Below are positions 63,001-64,000 of a DNA stretch of 64,000 bases, piece by piece; the stretch's first letter is position 1; each line of letters begins with the position of its first letter. The stretch is from Balanoglossus misakiensis. Its lineage: Eukaryota > Hemichordata. The translations under genes and the position numbers were made by a program. The notes below the pieces were generated by a model that saw only the letters and a list, made by a program, of their open reading frames with translations, had not been told where the DNA came from and did no database searches. The stretch covers positions 124,001 to 188,000 of the forward strand of contig JBECUI020000029.1 in assembly GCA_040954595.2 (NCBI GenBank), in the 5' to 3' direction.

Positions 63001-64000
63001 TAATTGCAAATTTGCCTATTCTAGATCTGTAATGGAAATGGAGAAAGTACCTTATATTTTCTGTAAAATAGACATTTAATTGGCAAGCCGTCCTGCATCA
63101 ATTATGAATTGTGTACATGCACTAAAGCGCCCTCACTGCTGGGTGTGTTGTATGGTCTTTAACCCTGTTTCAAATTAGAGTACTTTCTGCAATTTCAAGA
63201 CAGATCTTACGTGCCATTGGAGAGCTCCATTGACTGGTCATTCATACTGTTTTCATTCATTCATTGCGGCATCAATATATTTTATCTATTCTAGCCAAAG
63301 AGCTTGGCACCTGTTGAAATGAACTCATCTGCTGTGGGCCAGTTTATTGGTGGCAGTTGAGCTGAGAAGAGCACCTTCCTTCCCGGCACGCCACCAAGTA
63401 AAGTTCCACGCCGCCCACCACAGATGCCAGCATTCATTCATGCGAGTGAGTGTAATTGCAAATTTGCCTATTCTAGATCTGTAATGGAAATGGAGAAAGT
63501 ACCTTATATTTTCTGTAAAATAGACATTTAATTGGCAAGCCGTCCTGCATCAATTATGAATTGTGTACATGCACTAAAGCGCCCTCACTGCTGGGTGTGT
63601 TGTATGGTCTTTAACCCTGTTTCAAATTAGAGTACTTTCTGCAATTTCAAGACAGATCTTACGTGCCATTGGAGAGCTCCATTGACTGGTCATTCATACT
63701 GTTTTCATTCATTCATTGCGGCATCAATATATTTTATCTATTCTAGCCAAAGAGCTTGGCACCTGTTGAAATGAACTCATCTGCTGTGGGCCAGTTTATT
63801 GGTGGCAGTTGAGCTGAGGAGAGCACCTTCCTTCCCGGCACGCCACCAAGTAAAGTTCCACGCCGCCCACCACAGATGCCAGCATTCATTCATGCGAGTG
63901 AGTGTAATTGCAAATTTGCCTATTCTAGATCTGTAATGGAAATGGAGAAAGTACCTTATATTTTCTGTAAAATAGACATTTAATTGGCAAGCCGTCCTGC
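57073..64000. repeat. Satellite array 3 (runs off the window)
   Basis: Three long monomers from 57375, then short monomers at 58731 (AGATTC junction) and 59005, then eleven long monomers from 59279 to the window end. The 59005 monomer has CTGAGCAGAG. Long monomers near 62197-63560 carry ATTATGAATT together with the AAG/CAG/AAG series after CTGA, the same block as near the end of array 2. Confidence 0.96.

Overview
The window looks like nuclear DNA of a multicellular eukaryote, most likely an invertebrate animal. Support comes from spliced genes with GT-AG introns, strong Kozak starts, AATAAA signals, a TATA promoter, a KMT5A-like SET gene and long satellite arrays. I cannot name the species. 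No bacterial-style operon, tRNA, rRNA or CRISPR was seen.

Layout: (1) 1-16884 satellite array; (2) 16885-25037 an 8.15 kb gene module, copy 1; (3) 25038-48914 satellite array, with a 424 bp foldback MITE at 48363-48786; (4) 48915-57072 module copy 2, almost identical to copy 1 and displaced by 32030-32036 bp; (5) 57073-64000 satellite array. The satellite has a short monomer (265/274/275 bp) and a long monomer (452 bp). The long form equals the short form plus a 178 bp insert with 28 bp imperfect terminal inverted repeats, so it looks like a MITE amplified inside a satellite. Monomers are arranged in a 7243 bp higher-order repeat of 20 monomers (1618-8860, repeated exactly in arrangement at 8861-16103), with locally rearranged versions in array 2.

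Each module carries four genes. Two head-to-head genes, whose ATGs lie 47 bp apart, encode what appear to be the N-terminal (318 aa, minus strand) and C-terminal catalytic (377 aa, plus strand) halves of one DDE-type transposase-like protein. Downstream on the plus strand is a four-exon gene for a 280 aa protein, with an RFX/D5-like winged helix (tentative) joined to a KMT5A-like SET domain. The fourth gene encodes a 121 aa His-Cys box (I-PpoI-like) endonuclease with every expected catalytic and zinc-binding position present. The right end of the module holds a diverged copy of the short satellite monomer, so satellite and module share an origin.

My reading, which is inference, is a large mobile or formerly mobile element whose terminal sequence expanded into the satellite in which it now lives. 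It would carry DNA cutting and joining functions (transposase halves, homing-type nuclease) together with a chromatin modifier. The gene set, the split transposase and the element-derived satellite are the parts most likely to be undescribed; I could not search databases.
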